From NCBI RefSeq assembly GCF_026240095.1, contig NZ_JAPIVG010000001.1, positions 868,001 to 932,000 on the forward strand: a DNA stretch of 64,000 nucleotides. The letters are read 5' to 3'. Positions 34,078 through 43,229 of the stretch are shown here, one piece after another. The notes under the pieces are model-generated. The model worked only from the letters and a program-made list of their open reading frames with translations. It did no database searches and was not told the origin of the DNA. The translations under genes and the position numbers were made by a program. The DNA comes from Pedobacter sandarakinus. GTDB lineage: Bacteria; Bacteroidota; Bacteroidia; Sphingobacteriales; Sphingobacteriaceae. Positions within the stretch are counted from its first letter, which is position 1. Every line of letters starts with the position of its first letter.

Positions 34078-35889
34078 TTAAATAAATTTGAAAGATTTAG
34101 GCGTTCTTATGTGTTCGCCATTTTTGGTGCTCCGGGTTGCTTCAAAGAACTTGTCAAAGTGGCTGGCTCTACCTTCCTCTGAATATCCATATTTCCTATA
34201 GATGGCTGTCAGCTTTTCTTTGATTGAATCCTCATTGACTGGAATTAATAAAGTAAATGCATTATGTACTTCCTGCCTAATTAGGGGATCTTGAAATTTA
34301 GACTTTTTACTTATCTTGACTAACTCACGATCCATCTTTCTTTTGTCAAAACCAAGCTTCTCCATTACTTCATAGGTAAGCTTGCTATAATAACTGGCTA
34401 CGTCAGGGTTATCTTTCTCTAGCGTAGAAATGAAATCCCCTAATATAAATCTCATTTTTCCATCATTTCCAAATGGTCTTTTCCATGTATCTATCATCTT
34501 GGCAACATTCTCGCATCTGGTCTTAAAGTTTTCATTTTTATAGTCGGTTAGCATCTGCTTATGAGTAGCTTTATGAGAATCCGCTTGTGTCTTAACTTTA
34601 AAGTTCCCGATGCTTTCATATGCGGAAATTAATGTTTGTAGAGATTTATAGTGCCCTTTAATCTTATTGTCCAACATAAAGTTATCTATCATGCCATAGT
34701 TTAATGAGCCATCTTTCTTAATAATGTTTAAAATTTTGGGTGCACCTAAACATTGAGATAATGTCTCCTTACCTCCTGATGATTGTATATCATTACCCAA
34801 CTGTTTTATTTCCTGAAATGCGCTATAGCTGTCGTGAAGGTATTGTCGGACTTCGTTCTCGTCAATAGTTTCTAGATTTGGGTTTGTTCCAGTTATATGA
34901 TATATACTACTAACACCATTTCTCGCTCTACCAACAATCTGCACGTTATCGGTATAAGGGTCTAAAAGCGTTTTTTCATCGTGAACGTCGGTTAGCATGA
35001 CCACTATTGGTTTTGTTTTTAGCAATATATCAACTGCACTGAAGTAACGAGATGTGAAAAATGTAAATCGCGGATAATCGGTTAACGTATCGCTAGCATT
35101 ATTAAATCCTTCTTTGGAAAGCTTTCTAACGCATCTACCTGAACAGTAAACAATGCTTTCATCAGCAATGGCTAATGCTTTAATTATTGCATGAATATGA
35201 GTAGCTGAGTTGATGAAGATAAAAAACTGTTCATTTTGGTTATCGTTGATCACTTTCTCCAAAGAAGCGATGATGTTATTAGTAACAACTAAATCCAATG
35301 GTTGGAAATAGTCATAATCTGGGATAATCCTGTATATCTCGAAGCCATATTTTTCAAATCTTGGGTCGGTTGGCACTAAAGCCGTAGCAGATATCATACT
35401 CTTGTTGTCAAACATAAAAAAGTCATCCATAGGTGCTTCGATCATCGGTCTAAAACTCACATCCTTAATTAATTTGTCGCACTCATCCAACAGCATGTAA
35501 AAGTCTCTATAGAGATCAAAATCAGATTCTTCTATTGCAGGCTTTACCTTTTTATCATATGCCTCTGGTGTACAGAGTATTTTTTTCCACTTCACATTGC
35601 TTTTAAGATACTTAAGTACATCTGCCTGTGTTGCATTTCCATAAACCACGAGTATGCTTGGATATTTAAGTAAATCATCTTCTATTGCTTTTGATTTTCC
35701 TTCAATTACTGGAACATGAGGGTTGACACAGACAGAGTGACGTCGGAATATTTTAATTTCGCCATGTGTTGCTCCCCATCCGGTCAATGTTTTGATGTAT
35801 ATCTTGTTTGTTGGGAAGCCCATTTTAAACAGCTCGAAATCTGTTATATATTTGATAGCCTTCGACACTTTTATTTCTACTTCTTTCAT
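34078..35889 (-). CDS. SF2-type DEAD-like helicase with atypical P-loop
   Basis: This 603-residue protein has the helicase motif order. A P-loop-like LTGWGATHGE (35-44) lacks the normal Gly-Lys-Thr. It also has a DExD box in LLDECDK (134-140), a motif-III-like S-A-T near 168, a second RecA-like lobe with FFIFINSATH, and motif VI QIVGRARNG near 320. The segment after the P-loop (RRHSVCVNPHVPVIEGK) resembles DEAD-like proteins of Bacteroidota phages and mobile elements as I recall them. The C-terminal 230 residues are helical and unrecognised. A role in replication or maintenance of the excised element is likely; a defence role is possible. Loss of the P-loop lysine raises doubt about ATP hydrolysis. 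Confidence 0.7.
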   Translation of the reverse strand: MKEVEIKVSKAIKYITDFELFKMGFPTNKIYIKTLTGWGATHGEIKIFRRHSVCVNPHVPVIEGKSKAIEDDLLKYPSILVVYGNATQADVLKYLKSNVKWKKILCTPEAYDKKVKPAIEESDFDLYRDFYMLLDECDKLIKDVSFRPMIEAPMDDFFMFDNKSMISATALVPTDPRFEKYGFEIYRIIPDYDYFQPLDLVVTNNIIASLEKVINDNQNEQFFIFINSATHIHAIIKALAIADESIVYCSGRCVRKLSKEGFNNASDTLTDYPRFTFFTSRYFSAVDILLKTKPIVVMLTDVHDEKTLLDPYTDNVQIVGRARNGVSSIYHITGTNPNLETIDENEVRQYLHDSYSAFQEIKQLGNDIQSSGGKETLSQCLGAPKILNIIKKDGSLNYGMIDNFMLDNKIKGHYKSLQTLISAYESIGNFKVKTQADSHKATHKQMLTDYKNENFKTRCENVAKMIDTWKRPFGNDGKMRFILGDFISTLEKDNPDVASYYSKLTYEVMEKLGFDKRKMDRELVKISKKSKFQDPLIRQEVHNAFTLLIPVNEDSIKEKLTAIYRKYGYSEEGRASHFDKFFEATRSTKNGEHIRTPKSFKFI

Positions 35890-35901
35890 AATGATTATAA
35901 G

Positions 35902-35931
35902 TAGGGGTGCATGTTACCGCACCCCATTTTT
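35902..35931. terminator. Hairpin between two genes of the right-hand block
   Basis: The perfect stem GGGGTGC / GCACCCC with loop ATGTTACC lies in the 46-base gap between the 139-residue gene and the helicase. It may act as a terminator or attenuator. Confidence 0.6.
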
Positions 35932-35935
35932 AATG

Positions 35936-36355
35936 TTAACGGTTGTAGATGAAGTCAACCAAATCTTCGGCTTTGAAATTGATTGCTACTTTGCCAGCTT
36001 GGTAGTCCCCAATTAAGTTATTTAATTTACCTAAAGGGAATACTTTACACTCAACTTCACCTTTAGGAGAGAAGAATTTAATGTAGGTGTAGGCATTGCC
36101 ACCTTTATCAATTCCCTCATAGATGCGGCCAGTAAGTCTCAAGCCTGAACTGATGGCATTGAAAAGCTTTTTGAAGTCACTCACTTCCGATGGTCTCATT
36201 ACCTTCACATACCTTTCGATTTGCGCTTTGCTTACACTTTTGAAGTACTTCATTGCTACCTCTTCCACTGTTAACAGATTCTCAACTGTCTTCTTTACAG
36301 TTGCACTCTTCTTAAACTTTGCAAGAAGAGGATTTAAAATTTTGGCTGTTGCCAT
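35936..36355 (-). CDS. Unknown small protein, possible OB-fold
   Basis: This 139-residue basic protein has a helical N-terminal half (VENLLTVEEVAMKYFKSVSK). Its strand-rich C-terminal half (GLRLTGRIYEGIDKGGNAYT, then FFSPKGEVECKVFPLGKL) has the look of an OB-fold single-strand DNA-binding domain. This is a pattern impression, not a family match. It sits directly upstream of the helicase, which fits a DNA-replication role. A hairpin separates the two genes. Confidence 0.55.
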   Translation of the reverse strand: MATAKILNPLLAKFKKSATVKKTVENLLTVEEVAMKYFKSVSKAQIERYVKVMRPSEVSDFKKLFNAISSGLRLTGRIYEGIDKGGNAYTYIKFFSPKGEVECKVFPLGKLNNLIGDYQAGKVAINFKAEDLVDFIYNR

Positions 36356-36479
36356 AGTTTCAAGTTTATTTAATATTGCTCCACTTTATTGGCAGGAGTT
36401 TAACCGCCTTCCTTCAAGGAATTGGTACAAAGGAGCCTCGGGGATTAAGGTTAGTAAATTAGAATTAGTAAGAAAAAAA

Positions 36480-36513
36480 GAAAACCACATAATCAGCTGA
36501 CTATGTGGTTATT
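36480..36513 (-). terminator. Rho-independent terminator
   Basis: The perfect 9-bp stem AACCACATA / TATGTGGTT is followed by T-rich sequence on the minus strand, about 30 bases past the stop codon of the 355-residue gene. Confidence 0.75.
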
Positions 36514-36541
36514 AAATTTAAAATAAATTAACACGGTGAAG

Positions 36542-37609
36542 CTACATGTAAAACTGCTTTTCCCCGTAGGTTTTTGAACGTTTAGTTGGATTGCTGTCTC
36601 TTACTACAGTTCTGATATAGCTGTATTTATCTTCTCGGGTTGGATGATTGTATTGGATATATCGTAAAGCTTTAAGTATATCATAGATCAGAACATATCT
36701 GTGCTTCTTTACAACTTCAAAGCTGTTATATTGAGTGATATAGCTGTCCATCAGCAGTATTAGGTAGTTTAACAATTTAATGTTCTTTTTACTTCTTCTG
36801 AATGTACTTCTGCTTTCAAGTTCAATGTCGTTGACATCATCCTTGGTCAACCTCGTATAAAACTTAGTACCATTGCGCTCATGTTCTTCTATGATTTCTT
36901 TCAAGACGACGCTGTAAATCTTATTTGATAAGCCCTCTGGAATAACGATATCTTCGCCTCCATTTCTATCAACTATCACAATATCCATATCCGATGGAAT
37001 GTAAATAAGCTTGTTTACCCCTAATCCCCCAACATGTCTAGGTTCTGCTTTGACATAACCATCGACGATAAGATGCTCCTTTGTGTCTGAAGAAAGCCTG
37101 TCAAACCCTTTGATTCTGTCTTCTTCATCCAATAATTGGCTGGCTTCCTTGCCGATCAGAACCTTTTTTTTCTTTATGTTCAGATACAAACCAATCAGCT
37201 CGTCTAAATAAGACAGTTTATTATCATTTCCGTGACGTTCTGAGAATTCTCCCCAACTGAACAATGTTGCAAATAACAAATTGTCTATGGTTTGTAGATT
37301 CAGTGATGGTATGTATTGTTTATGCTTTTCAACAACACCGTAAAGGTCATTATAGAGTTCTGTGATTTCTCCATCATAATGTAGCGACTTATCATTTCCA
37401 CCCATAAATCTGAAAGGCAGATTGCTATTAGTTATTTTTACTTCCCTAATAATAAAACTACCCAGTTGATCAGATATGGTAGGATGTATTCTTTCGTATG
37501 TATTTCTTCTGGCCAGCTCATCTGATATAAGCTTGTTGCCATACTCAAGGTTAGGGGTGATTTCAATAATATTATCTTCTTCTTTAAGTACCATCCAAAT
37601 TTCTGTCAA
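36542..37609 (-). CDS. Unknown 355-residue protein, first gene of the right-hand block
   Basis: This soluble protein is rich in charged residues, with no transmembrane segment. The first 230 residues are mixed alpha/beta (LYGVVEKHKQYIPSLNLQTI; then an acidic I-V-I-V-D-R-N-G-G-E-D). The C-terminal 110 residues are helical and basic (ESRSTFRRSKKNIKLLNYLI, ending RSKTYGEKQFYM), compatible with nucleic-acid binding. I do not recognise a family. Its position next to the right end and upstream of the OB-like and helicase genes suggests an initiator or regulator of the element; this is inference. Confidence 0.55.
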   Translation of the reverse strand: MTEIWMVLKEEDNIIEITPNLEYGNKLISDELARRNTYERIHPTISDQLGSFIIREVKITNSNLPFRFMGGNDKSLHYDGEITELYNDLYGVVEKHKQYIPSLNLQTIDNLLFATLFSWGEFSERHGNDNKLSYLDELIGLYLNIKKKKVLIGKEASQLLDEEDRIKGFDRLSSDTKEHLIVDGYVKAEPRHVGGLGVNKLIYIPSDMDIVIVDRNGGEDIVIPEGLSNKIYSVVLKEIIEEHERNGTKFYTRLTKDDVNDIELESRSTFRRSKKNIKLLNYLILLMDSYITQYNSFEVVKKHRYVLIYDILKALRYIQYNHPTREDKYSYIRTVVRDSNPTKRSKTYGEKQFYM

Positions 37610-37700
37610 AGGGTCTATAATTAAGGGAAAGGTACAAATTTTTGGATTTTAGGTTGTCTACTATCTAAATGATATTTTACATTTCAATTCAGATGACCAT

Positions 37701-37723
37701 GAGCAGAATCGAACTGCTATCTA
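37701..37723. repeat. Third, partial copy of the tRNA-Arg T-arm
   Basis: Twenty-three bases are identical to the T-arm part of tRNA-Arg (38008-38030 and one base more). Here they are followed by unrelated sequence instead of the anticodon arm. This may be the scar of an earlier or related insertion. Confidence 0.6.
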
Positions 37724-37807
37724 GGAAAATGCGGACAAATCAGCATCGTTCTAGTCGATTTTTATAAATCAAGATGCTTACCCATAGAGCGAAATAGCGT
37801 GAAAATC

Positions 37808-37829
37808 TGCGCCAGTAAATGCGCCAAAT
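37808..37829. repeat. Possible integrase arm-type site, right
   Basis: Two TGCGCCA units 12 bases apart match the left-end repeat (15357-15378) except for two bases. Confidence 0.4.
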
Positions 37830-37961
37830 GGTCGACAAAATTGCTAAAAATCGAGTAAAATTTGCTCTTATTTTGCTTATCTTTGAACAGAGATAATTAA
37901 CAGAATTTTTAACTGCAACAGCATGCTTTTAAAAGGTAATTATCTATTTTACAAATAGTTA

Positions 37962-37996
37962 AAAACAACAAAAGAGAGCTATTATACTCTCTTTAC
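37962..37996 (-). terminator. Terminator of tRNA-Arg
   Basis: The stem AAAGAGAG / CTCTCTTT is followed by a T-rich run on the minus strand, 3 bases past the encoded CCA of the tRNA. Confidence 0.65.
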
Positions 37997-37998
37997 AA

Positions 37999-38073
37999 TG
38001 GTAGCCCCGAGCAGAATCGAACTGCTATCTAAAGTTTAGGAAACTTCTATTCTATCCGTTGAACTACGGGGCC
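37999..38073 (-). tRNA. tRNA-Arg (anticodon CCT)
   Basis: The cloverleaf is complete: acceptor stem GGCCCCG / CGGGGCT, anticodon stem GAAGT / ACTTT around the loop TTCCTAA (anticodon at 38038-38040), and T-arm AGCAG-TTCGATT-CTGCT. The discriminator A and the CCA end are encoded. Its 3' 66 bases are the attachment site of the element to the left. The gene stays functional because the element brought an identical 3' part. Confidence 0.95.
38001..38066. repeat. attR: tRNA-Arg 3' part
   Basis: This is the identical partner of the 66-bp repeat at 15254-15319. Confidence 0.93.
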
Positions 38074-38184
38074 TGGTTAATGAAGTGGCAAATATAATAA
38101 AAGTTTTATCGTCAGGCCGGCAATTTTCACATTGTTTTCAATTGTTCAAATTAGCCAAAACACTCTTCGAAACAGATGCCCCTG

Positions 38185-38221
38185 GCAAAAAAAATGGCCT
38201 GCAATTTTAGGGCAGGCCATG
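38185..38221 (-). terminator. Rho-independent terminator of metG
   Basis: The perfect stem ATGGCCTGC / GCAGGCCAT is followed by eight T on the minus strand, directly after the metG stop codon. Confidence 0.85.
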
Positions 38222-38225
38222 TAAA

Positions 38226-40334
38226 TTATCTAATTACACTTCCTGGCTTAAACGGATCAATCGGCGATACAAATGTTAATTTGCCTCTTTCGTTTTCGGC
38301 CATCAAAATCATGCCCTGCGAAAGAATTCCTTTAATTTCGCGGGGTGCCAGGTTTACAATCATGCTTACCTGCTTACCAATAATATCTTCAGGTTTGTAA
38401 TGTTCGGCAATGCCCGAAACTACCGTTCTTTGATCTATACCGGTATCAACAATCAGTTTCAGCAGTTTTTTTGTTTTATCTACTTTTTCCGCAGCGATAA
38501 TGGTTGCTACACGGATATCCATGGCAGAGAAATCATCAAAATTGATATTTTCTTTAGCGGGCGCTGCAACTGCATTTTGTGAAGCATTGTCAGACTTACT
38601 CTGATTAAGTTTTTCGATCTGGAAGTCGATTGCTGCATCTTCAATCTTATCAAAAAGCAAAATGCCTTCGCCAATTTCGTGGCCACGCTTAACCAGGTTA
38701 ATCCTTCCGGCATCTGCCCAGCTATGCCCGCCATTTTTAAGCATGTGCATTAATTTTTCAGCGGTAAAAGGTAAGAACGGTTCAATTAATATCTGGATGT
38801 TTGCCGCAATCTGTATGGCTATATGCAAAATCGTACGTACTCGGTCTTCATCCGTTTTAATCAGTTTCCACGGCTCCGTTTCAGCTAAGTATTTATTCCC
38901 CAAGCGGGCAACATTCATTACTTCTGCCAAAGCCTCTCTAAAACGATAATTTTCAATTGATGCGGCAATTTTCTCCGGATAACTTGCCAGTTCATCAATC
39001 ACAGCCTGGTCTACCGATGTAATTTCCATACAGGTAGGCACCGTTCCATTAAAATACTTATGGGTAAGCACCACCACGCGGTTTACAAAATTCCCTAAAA
39101 TGGCAACCAGCTCATTGTTGTTTCTTGCCTGGAAATCTTTCCATGTAAAATCGTTGTCTTTTGTTTCTGGAGCAGTAGCGGTAAGCACATAACGCAACAC
39201 ATCTTGCTTCCCCTCAAACTCTCGTAAATATTCGTTAAGCCAAACTGCCCAATTCTTTGAGGTCGATATTTTCTGCCCTTCAAGGTTTAAAAACTCGTTC
39301 GCAGGCACATTGTCGGCAAGGGTATAATCGCCATGCGCCATCAACATTGCTGGAAAAATAATGCAATGGAAAACAATGTTATCTTTCCCGATGAAGTGCA
39401 CCAATTTGGTTTCATCGCTCTTCCAGTATTCTTCCCAACCACATTTATCGCTTTCGTAACTCCCAATATAATATTCCTCCGCTTTCGGGTTCCAAACATC
39501 CAATTTAGCGTAGTTACACAACTCTTTAGTGGCAGAGATATAGCCAATTGGCGCATCGAACCAAACGTAAAGCACCTTACCCTCTGCATCGCGAAGCGGA
39601 ACACGCACACCCCAATCTAAATCGCGGGTCATTGCCCGTGGCTGCAAGCCTGCATTTAACCAACTTTGGCACTGTCCGTAAACATTTGGTCGCCATTCTT
39701 TATGACTCTCGATATAGGTCCGCAGTCTTTCTTCGTACTGATCTAAAGGCAAGAACCAATTTTTAGTTTCCTTTAAAACAGGTTTTTCTCCAGAGAGGGT
39801 AGATTTTGGATTGATAAGATCTGTCGCATTCAGGGTAGAACCACAATTTTCGCATTGATCGCCATAAGCATTTTCGTTACCACATTTAGGGCAGGTGCCT
39901 GTGATGTATCGATCGGCCAAAAATTGCTTTGCAGCAGGATCATAATACTGCTCGGTAACCTCTTCGGTGAAAACACCTTTATCGTACAAAGTTTTAAAAA
40001 AATCAGAAGCCGTTTGATGATGTGTGTGCGACGAGGTGCGGTGGTAAATATCAAAAGAAACGCCAAATTCTTTAAAAGAATCGCCAATAATCTTATGGTA
40101 TTTGTCTACCACTTCCTGGGGCGTAATGCCTTCTCGTTTTGCCTTTAAGGTGATGGGCACACCATTTTCATCCGAACCGCAAATAAACTTCACGTCTCGC
40201 TTGTTCGACCTAAGGTAACGTGCGTAAATATCTGCAGGAATATAAACCCCGGCCAGATGGCCGATGTGTACGGGTCCGTTGGTATAAGGAAGTGCAGCGG
40301 TTACGGTATATCTTTTTATTTTACTATTATCCAA
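38226..40334 (-). CDS. metG: Methionyl-tRNA synthetase
   Basis: This enzyme charges tRNA-Met with methionine. The 702 residues show the class I signature HIGH in [11 protein letters not shown], a zinc knuckle with two C-x-x-C pairs ([19 protein letters not shown]), and the KMSKS loop as KISTSKNW. An anticodon-binding helical domain follows. The C-terminal tRNA-binding (Trbp111-like) domain runs from [14 protein letters not shown] to the end. I place the start at the TTG at 40334 (L-D-N-S-K-I-K-R-Y), as the conserved domain begins just after it. An in-frame ATG lies 60 codons further up but would overlap the divergent carboxypeptidase gene and add sequence unlike the family. Confidence 0.94.
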   Translation of the reverse strand: MDNSKIKRYTVTAALPYTNGPVHIGHLAGVYIPADIYARYLRSNKRDVKFICGSDENGVPITLKAKREGITPQEVVDKYHKIIGDSFKEFGVSFDIYHRTSSHTHHQTASDFFKTLYDKGVFTEEVTEQYYDPAAKQFLADRYITGTCPKCGNENAYGDQCENCGSTLNATDLINPKSTLSGEKPVLKETKNWFLPLDQYEERLRTYIESHKEWRPNVYGQCQSWLNAGLQPRAMTRDLDWGVRVPLRDAEGKVLYVWFDAPIGYISATKELCNYAKLDVWNPKAEEYYIGSYESDKCGWEEYWKSDETKLVHFIGKDNIVFHCIIFPAMLMAHGDYTLADNVPANEFLNLEGQKISTSKNWAVWLNEYLREFEGKQDVLRYVLTATAPETKDNDFTWKDFQARNNNELVAILGNFVNRVVVLTHKYFNGTVPTCMEITSVDQAVIDELASYPEKIAASIENYRFREALAEVMNVARLGNKYLAETEPWKLIKTDEDRVRTILHIAIQIAANIQILIEPFLPFTAEKLMHMLKNGGHSWADAGRINLVKRGHEIGEGILLFDKIEDAAIDFQIEKLNQSKSDNASQNAVAAPAKENINFDDFSAMDIRVATIIAAEKVDKTKKLLKLIVDTGIDQRTVVSGIAEHYKPEDIIGKQVSMIVNLAPREIKGILSQGMILMAENERGKLTFVSPIDPFKPGSVIR

Positions 40335-40374
40335 AACAATTTTTATTAATTTGGCAAAGATAAGTGTTTTAAAG

Positions 40375-41274
40375 ATGATTAAGCAGCCCCCATATTTAAA
40401 AAAAGGAGATAAGATTGCGCTGGTATGTCCGGCGAAAAAATTACCCAAACCCATTGACGATGCAATTTTGGTATTAGAAAGCTGGGGACTGGAAGTGGTT
40501 TTGGGCAAGAGCATTACGGCAAGTCATCATCAGTTTGCCGGAACCGATCAATTAAGGGCGGATGATATTCAGCAGTTTTTAGACGACCCTTCGATTAGGG
40601 CAATCATTGCAGGCAGAGGTGGCTATGGCACCATTCGCATAATCGATGAGCTGGATTTTACAGCCTTCGACCTTAACCCGAAATGGATAGTTGGTTTTAG
40701 CGACATTACGGTGCTGCTATCGCATCTCATTTCGCAGAGCGAAGTACAATGTATTCATGGGCAGATGCCTTATACCTTTCACGAAAGTACAAGCGAAGCA
40801 TTAGATTCTTTACAAAGGGCATTGTTTGGCGATAAACAGGCTTATGAATATCGTAGTGAATTTAATAACAAACCTGGAAGTGCGAATGGAATGCTGATTG
40901 GTGGCAACCTTACGCTCCTTACCATGTTACAAGGCTCGGTTTCTGAGATGAATTTTGACGGTAAGATTCTTTTTCTGGAGGATGTTGGCGAGCATGAGTA
41001 CCGGATAGATAGCATGTTGAGGATGTTAAAAAGAGCCGGAAAGCTCGACCGTTTAAATGGTCTGATTATTGGAGCATTCAACGAGATTGAAGAAGAAAAG
41101 ATTTCCTTTGGGCAAACGGCCGATGAGGTGATTTGGGATATTGTGAAAGAATTCGATTATCCGGTTTGCTTCAACTTCCCTACAGGGCATATAGAGAATA
41201 ATTTAACTATGGTGTTAGGTGCACAAGTGGCGTTAAACATCACAAACAATCACATTCAATTTAAATATTTATAG
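40375..41274 (+). CDS. LD-carboxypeptidase (S66 family, muramoyltetrapeptide carboxypeptidase)
   Basis: This 299-residue enzyme is expected to remove the terminal D-Ala from peptidoglycan tetrapeptides during wall recycling. The start ATG at 40375 gives [12 protein letters not shown], the usual family start. The S66 triad is visible: the nucleophilic Ser in [10 protein letters not shown] near 110, the Glu in [14 protein letters not shown] near 210, and the His in FPTGHIENN near 275. G-R-G-G-Y-G near 80 is also typical. There is no signal peptide, consistent with a cytoplasmic LdcA-type enzyme. It is divergent from metG and its stop is one base before the DoxX gene. Confidence 0.9.
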   Translation: MIKQPPYLKKGDKIALVCPAKKLPKPIDDAILVLESWGLEVVLGKSITASHHQFAGTDQLRADDIQQFLDDPSIRAIIAGRGGYGTIRIIDELDFTAFDLNPKWIVGFSDITVLLSHLISQSEVQCIHGQMPYTFHESTSEALDSLQRALFGDKQAYEYRSEFNNKPGSANGMLIGGNLTLLTMLQGSVSEMNFDGKILFLEDVGEHEYRIDSMLRMLKRAGKLDRLNGLIIGAFNEIEEEKISFGQTADEVIWDIVKEFDYPVCFNFPTGHIENNLTMVLGAQVALNITNNHIQFKYL

Positions 41275-41275
41275 T

Positions 41276-41683
41276 ATGGCAATTTTTGATGGTTTAGGAA
41301 AGTACCGCAATACAGGATTATTATTACTAAGAGTGGGCCTCGGAATTATGTTCATCACACATGGTTTTCCAAAATTATCGGGTGGCCCGGAGGGTTGGGA
41401 AGGATTAGGCGGAAGCATGAAAGTGGTAGGCATTAATTTCTTGCCGGTAGCCTGGGGCTTTATGGCGGCAATTGCCGAAACGTTTGGCGGCTTCTTACTT
41501 CTGGTTGGCTTATTCTTTCGGCCTGCCTGTATGGCGCTTGTTTTCACCATGACTATAGCTGCATTGGTTCATTTTGCCAAAGGCGATGGATTACAAGGCG
41601 CTAGTCATGCCATTGAGTTAGGCGTTGTATTTATAAGTTTAATTTTTATTGGCCCAGGAAAGTACAGTGTGGATAAGAAGTAA
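41276..41683 (+). CDS. DoxX-family membrane protein
   Basis: This 135-residue protein has four hydrophobic segments and the DoxX pattern (GLLLLRVGLGIMFITHGFPK near the start, then ETFGGFLLLVGLFFRPACMA). It lies in the inner membrane; family members have been linked to quinone or redox functions, but most are uncharacterised. It starts one base after the LD-carboxypeptidase stop, so the two are co-transcribed, and ends at a strong bidirectional terminator. Confidence 0.88.
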   Translation: MAIFDGLGKYRNTGLLLLRVGLGIMFITHGFPKLSGGPEGWEGLGGSMKVVGINFLPVAWGFMAAIAETFGGFLLLVGLFFRPACMALVFTMTIAALVHFAKGDGLQGASHAIELGVVFISLIFIGPGKYSVDKK

Positions 41684-41694
41684 GGGTGGAATAT

Positions 41695-41740
41695 AAAAAT
41701 GCCTCCAACAGTGTAATACTCGTTGGAGGCATTTTTGGTT
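41695..41740. terminator. Strong bidirectional terminator
   Basis: The perfect 15-bp stem AAAAATGCCTCCAAC / GTTGGAGGCATTTTT lies between the convergent doxX-type and susD-type genes. Confidence 0.88.
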
Positions 41741-41748
41741 TTTCTTAA

Positions 41749-43218
41749 TTAATTTTGAACAATCAACTTATTATTCTGAACCTCATTGGCTGAAATAGGC
41801 CAAATGTAACCCGCTGTATTGAACGGAATGGCAGGAGCAGATCCTTGTGAACCACTTTTGGCTACAAACCCTAAACCCTGACGCATAATATCTGGCGAAC
41901 GGAAACCTTCACCTAACAATTCTATTCTTCTTTCGGTAAGAATTGTATTCTTCAAATTTGCAGGTAACAAATCCGCTGCTGGAAAAACATAACCTGGATT
42001 TGATCTTTGTCTAACGGCGGTTAATAAAGCTATGGCCTTTGCCGGATCAGTTACCACGCTAGCCTCTGCTAAATTAAGCAGAACTTCAGCATAACGGATT
42101 ACGGGAACATAGTCTGTATAAGGTGAAGGTCTTTTAAACTTCGTCAAGTAAGTATTTGATCCAGAGACCGTAGTCAACGATTTTCTAGCATCTATTGACC
42201 CCGCTGCAAACACTGGGTTGGCAAAAATACCCGTTGGATTTAAGAAAAATTCTTCGTTACCACCGGCTTGGTTTGGAGAAACATTGTAGTAATAAGCTAG
42301 CTGATTTTGTGTGCCAGGTGCATCCAAATCAGCCATAGGGAATGTCAAGGCAGCTTCTGTTCCTGATGCATTTCCAAGATAAGCACCACCGAAAACGGTT
42401 GCAATATTAGCTTCCAATTTTAATGGCGAACCAGTTGTAGCTGTAAATGGCGCTGTAGCACTCACAATTTTATTGGCTTCTGTAACTACGGCTGGTAAAT
42501 TACCCATTGTTAAATAAACACGCGTTTTAAGTGCTATTGCGGTATTTCTTGAGGCACGGGTTGCAGTTAGCGTTAAGGCCAAATCTGGCTCTGCCTCGTT
42601 CAAATCCTTGATGATTTGTGTATAAACTTCGGCAACTGTACTTCTTTTTAAATCGTTTCCAGTTAAATCCTTTTCACCTTTCAGTCTTAATGGAACACCC
42701 AGACTAGCACCGTTATCTGTAACGTAAGGTTTAGCATATAGTTGCAACAAACTATAATATGATAAGGCCCGTAAAAATTTAGCCTCTGCAATGTATTGCT
42801 TGGCTAATGCTGGCGTTAGGATAGAAGCATTTGCATTTACACCTTCTATTACAAGATTTGCCCTGTTTATGGCCGCATAAACTGCACCCCATAAGTTAAC
42901 AACTTCGTTTGTTCCAGAGGTAACATTAAACCTCCAAGTATCTAATCCAGTAACACCATTTGGTTTATTTACGATGAAATCCTCTCCACGTATATCGTTA
43001 TATATTAAATACCTGCCGCCATAAAACTGACCATTTTTAACCCCGGCGTAAATTCCATTTACTTGCGACAGTATCCTATCTGGGTTGGCGAAGGCATCTT
43101 CAATAGGTAAGGAAGTATCTGGTGCGGTGTTTAAAAAATCTTTCTTGCAAGATGTAGCCAACAAAATTGGTACCGCCACAAAAAGATATTTTACCTTATT
43201 AATTATTTTAATTTTCAT
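41749..43218 (-). CDS. RagB/SusD-family lipoprotein, locus 1
   Basis: This 489-residue outer-membrane lipoprotein captures nutrients for its SusC partner, encoded 11 bases upstream. The signal peptide ends in a lipobox LLATSC, with Cys about residue 24 and K-K-D-F-L-N-T-A-P after it, the SusD start. The TPR-like helical region contains AKFLRALSYYSLLQLY, and the C-terminal SusD part contains ERRIELLGEGFRSPDIMRQG. The substrate cannot be predicted from this pair; no glycoside hydrolase is encoded next to it. The length is usual for RagB-type proteins. Confidence 0.92.
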   Translation of the reverse strand: MKIKIINKVKYLFVAVPILLATSCKKDFLNTAPDTSLPIEDAFANPDRILSQVNGIYAGVKNGQFYGGRYLIYNDIRGEDFIVNKPNGVTGLDTWRFNVTSGTNEVVNLWGAVYAAINRANLVIEGVNANASILTPALAKQYIAEAKFLRALSYYSLLQLYAKPYVTDNGASLGVPLRLKGEKDLTGNDLKRSTVAEVYTQIIKDLNEAEPDLALTLTATRASRNTAIALKTRVYLTMGNLPAVVTEANKIVSATAPFTATTGSPLKLEANIATVFGGAYLGNASGTEAALTFPMADLDAPGTQNQLAYYYNVSPNQAGGNEEFFLNPTGIFANPVFAAGSIDARKSLTTVSGSNTYLTKFKRPSPYTDYVPVIRYAEVLLNLAEASVVTDPAKAIALLTAVRQRSNPGYVFPAADLLPANLKNTILTERRIELLGEGFRSPDIMRQGLGFVAKSGSQGSAPAIPFNTAGYIWPISANEVQNNKLIVQN

Positions 43219-43229
43219 AATCTCTAATT

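Larger units (their letters stand above)
37610..37998. other. Right-end region of the element, no gene
   Basis: No open frame. It holds a partial tRNA-like T-arm repeat (37701-37723), the right arm-type repeat (37808-37829) and the tRNA terminator. Confidence 0.55.
15254..38066. mobile_element. Integrative element in tRNA-Arg(CCT), about 22.7 kb, with defence cargo
   Basis: The element is bounded by a 66-bp direct repeat of tRNA-Arg sequence, with a tyrosine recombinase just inside the left end reading inward. The cargo is a RadC-like protein, a methyltransferase/MORC/Z1/nuclease operon, a deaminase-like pair, a kinase operon, a PIN-gene remnant and a block of unknown genes with a helicase. 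No relaxase, coupling protein, conjugation, capsid or transposase gene is seen. It is therefore likely non-autonomous: mobilised by, or packaged with the help of, another element. The alternative is a decayed conjugative element. The boundaries are firm; the mode of transfer is inference. Confidence 0.88.

Noticed and set aside
30600..36520. CRISPR-like array from the series of hairpins
   Set aside because: The hairpins differ in sequence, are irregularly spaced and lie between genes. They are terminators.
37701..37800. A second complete tRNA gene left of tRNA-Arg
   Set aside because: Only the T-arm is present. No acceptor stem pairing with the 3' side could be found, and the anticodon arm does not fold properly.
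40335..40514. 60-residue N-terminal extension of methionyl-tRNA synthetase
   Set aside because: It would overlap the divergent LD-carboxypeptidase gene, and the conserved domain starts directly after the TTG at 40334.
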